64,000 nucleotides of DNA from Enoplolaimus lenunculus (Eukaryota; Nematoda; Enoplea; Enoplida; Thoracostomopsidae), in the NCBI GenBank assembly GCA_030248215.1, contig JASANG010001789.1:89501-153500 (forward strand). The letters are read 5' to 3'. Of this stretch, positions 63,294 through 64,000 are shown one piece after another. Below the pieces are notes generated by a model. That model ran no database searches, was not told the DNA's origin, and saw nothing but the letters and a program-made list of their open reading frames with translations. The translations under genes were made by a program, and so were the position numbers. The first letter of the stretch is position 1. Each line of letters opens with the position of its first letter.

Positions 63294-63436
63294 CTTAAAA
63301 TAAACAATTTTGAATTTAGTTTTCAATTTGAATTCAACCTTCAGTTGAAAATTTTGCTAATTTTGTGACCATAATAATCAAGGATCTCAATATGAACATA
63401 AGTTGAAATAGAAAGCAGAAAAAACTCCAAATCTAG

Positions 63437-63720
63437 AAACGTTCTGGGGCAGGGTGTTTAATGACACCGGCCAAGTCGTAGCCAGTCCATGATGAACGGG
63501 TCAAAACCCCTGTGGACCATTGGTAAAGATGTTTTCTAATACTATTTTTTCCAGTTTGACACAAAAACCTTCATAGAAACTTTTTTTAGAAACTGACCCC
63601 CGTTTCAAGCTGTAAAATTAATTCAAGTCTGCAGGTTGTTTCTTGGAAAAAAGTTATGACCGGACAGGATGAATTTTGTTATTTTCCCGGTAATTTTTTA
63701 CCGGTCAACAACCCTGCAGC
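63437..63720. mobile_element. hAT-like fragment
   Basis: The right end GGTCAACAACCCTGCAG and AAAAAGTTATGACCGGACAG match the ends of the hAT-like element at 39845-40947. The left half is not clear. Confidence 0.55.
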
Positions 63721-63794
63721 TGTGGATGACCGTCCGAGGATTGTCTGCATGAGCGGATGTGGAAACTGCCGTTTAAAACAAATTTGCTTAAACG

Positions 63795-63823
63795 CATATT
63801 CTCAAATGTGAATAGCTGCGATA
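63795..63823. mobile_element. D-family left tip, cut by an A element
   Basis: CATATTCTCAAATGTGAATAG followed by CTGCGATA, where the A element begins. Confidence 0.6.
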
Positions 63824-64000
63824 CGCTGCAAAAAATGGTGAGTCAAATTGACTCTCTCGGAAATAGGCTCTACGGGACTACACAAACTGAGTCAAATTAG
63901 ACTCTGCCAGACTCAAACGTGCGATTAAATGAGTCGAATTTGACTCTGGCGTAGTCGAATTTGACTCAGCTAGTGTAGTCCAGTGGAGCATATTTCGGAG
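63824..64000. mobile_element. A-family MITE, copy 8, runs off the window
   Basis: CGCTGCAAAAAATGGTGAG and the GAGTCAAATT interior, preceded by TA. The right end lies beyond the window edge. Confidence 0.82.

Noticed and set aside
1-64000. Retroviral, LTR or Polinton-like elements
   Set aside because: No capsid, protease, reverse transcriptase, integrase or polymerase-like sequence and no long terminal repeats were recognised anywhere in the window.

Overview
The window is nuclear DNA of an animal, most likely an invertebrate. Five protein-coding loci can be supported: the 3' two thirds of a transmembrane adenylate cyclase of the ADCY2/4/7 type (minus strand, 15 exons, 63293 to 46686), the C-terminal part of katanin p80 (KATNB1-like con80 domain plus a polyglutamine linker, plus strand, 28596 to 34825), a pterin-4a-carbinolamine dehydratase (PCBD-like, plus strand, 11013 to 13192), a secreted protein with a Frizzled-type cysteine-rich domain (minus strand, 17657 to 16920, perhaps continuing to 15881), and an apparently intronless ionotropic-receptor-like channel (plus strand, 41399 to 42673). 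Gene models come from reading splice sites, intron phase and family similarity by eye. Every junction in the adenylate cyclase, PCBD and katanin models keeps phase. The species cannot be named from sequence alone.

Most of the rest is non-autonomous DNA transposons (MITEs) and tandem repeats. I use letters for the families. A: palindromes built on GAGTCAAATT, mostly TA target duplication. B: palindromes built on GAGTTGATTAATCAACTC, mostly TA. C: GGCCCATG...CATTGGCC ends with 8-bp duplications and a TTAGGC-repeat core, in three subfamilies C1 to C3. D: CATATTCTCAAATGTG ends. E: TTAA-flanked elements carrying a tRNA-like block. F: CTGTAGTGACCCGAATAA ends, TA. G: ACTTGTCG ends with TTAGGY arrays. 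H: GGCCCGTAGCCAG. I: CCGTCCGTCACC-rich. K: GCAAGTTGCAGC-rich. L and M: CCGGAA or CCGGAG-rich. N: CAGAGTGGGA ends with 8-bp duplication. There is also a hAT-like element with a BED-finger ORF fragment.

Layout: 1 to 11 kb is repeats only, including a 1-kb TTAGGC-type array inside a C element. 11 to 13.2 kb is PCBD with C elements in its introns. 13.5 to 15.6 kb is two large inverted-repeat structures, one filled by a minisatellite. 15.9 to 17.7 kb is the CRD gene. 18 to 28.5 kb is a nest of MITEs. 28.6 to 34.8 kb is katanin. 35 to 41 kb is C elements, including a tandem duplication, and the hAT-like element. 41.4 to 42.7 kb is the receptor. 43 to 46.6 kb is repeats. 46.7 kb to the right edge is the adenylate cyclase gene with introns packed with MITEs.

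The most striking points are: (1) a MITE family that carries and spreads arrays of TTAGGC, the nematode-type telomere hexamer; (2) TTAA-flanked inverted-repeat elements with an internal tRNA-like pol III promoter; (3) a four-fold tandem amplification of half a katanin exon together with its splice donor; (4) an adenylate cyclase intron made of a minisatellite whose unit is itself a splice acceptor; (5) one exon in each of two genes boxed in by palindromic B elements only 7 to 43 bp away. No retroviral, LTR or Polinton-like element, rRNA, ordinary tRNA gene or CRISPR array was seen.
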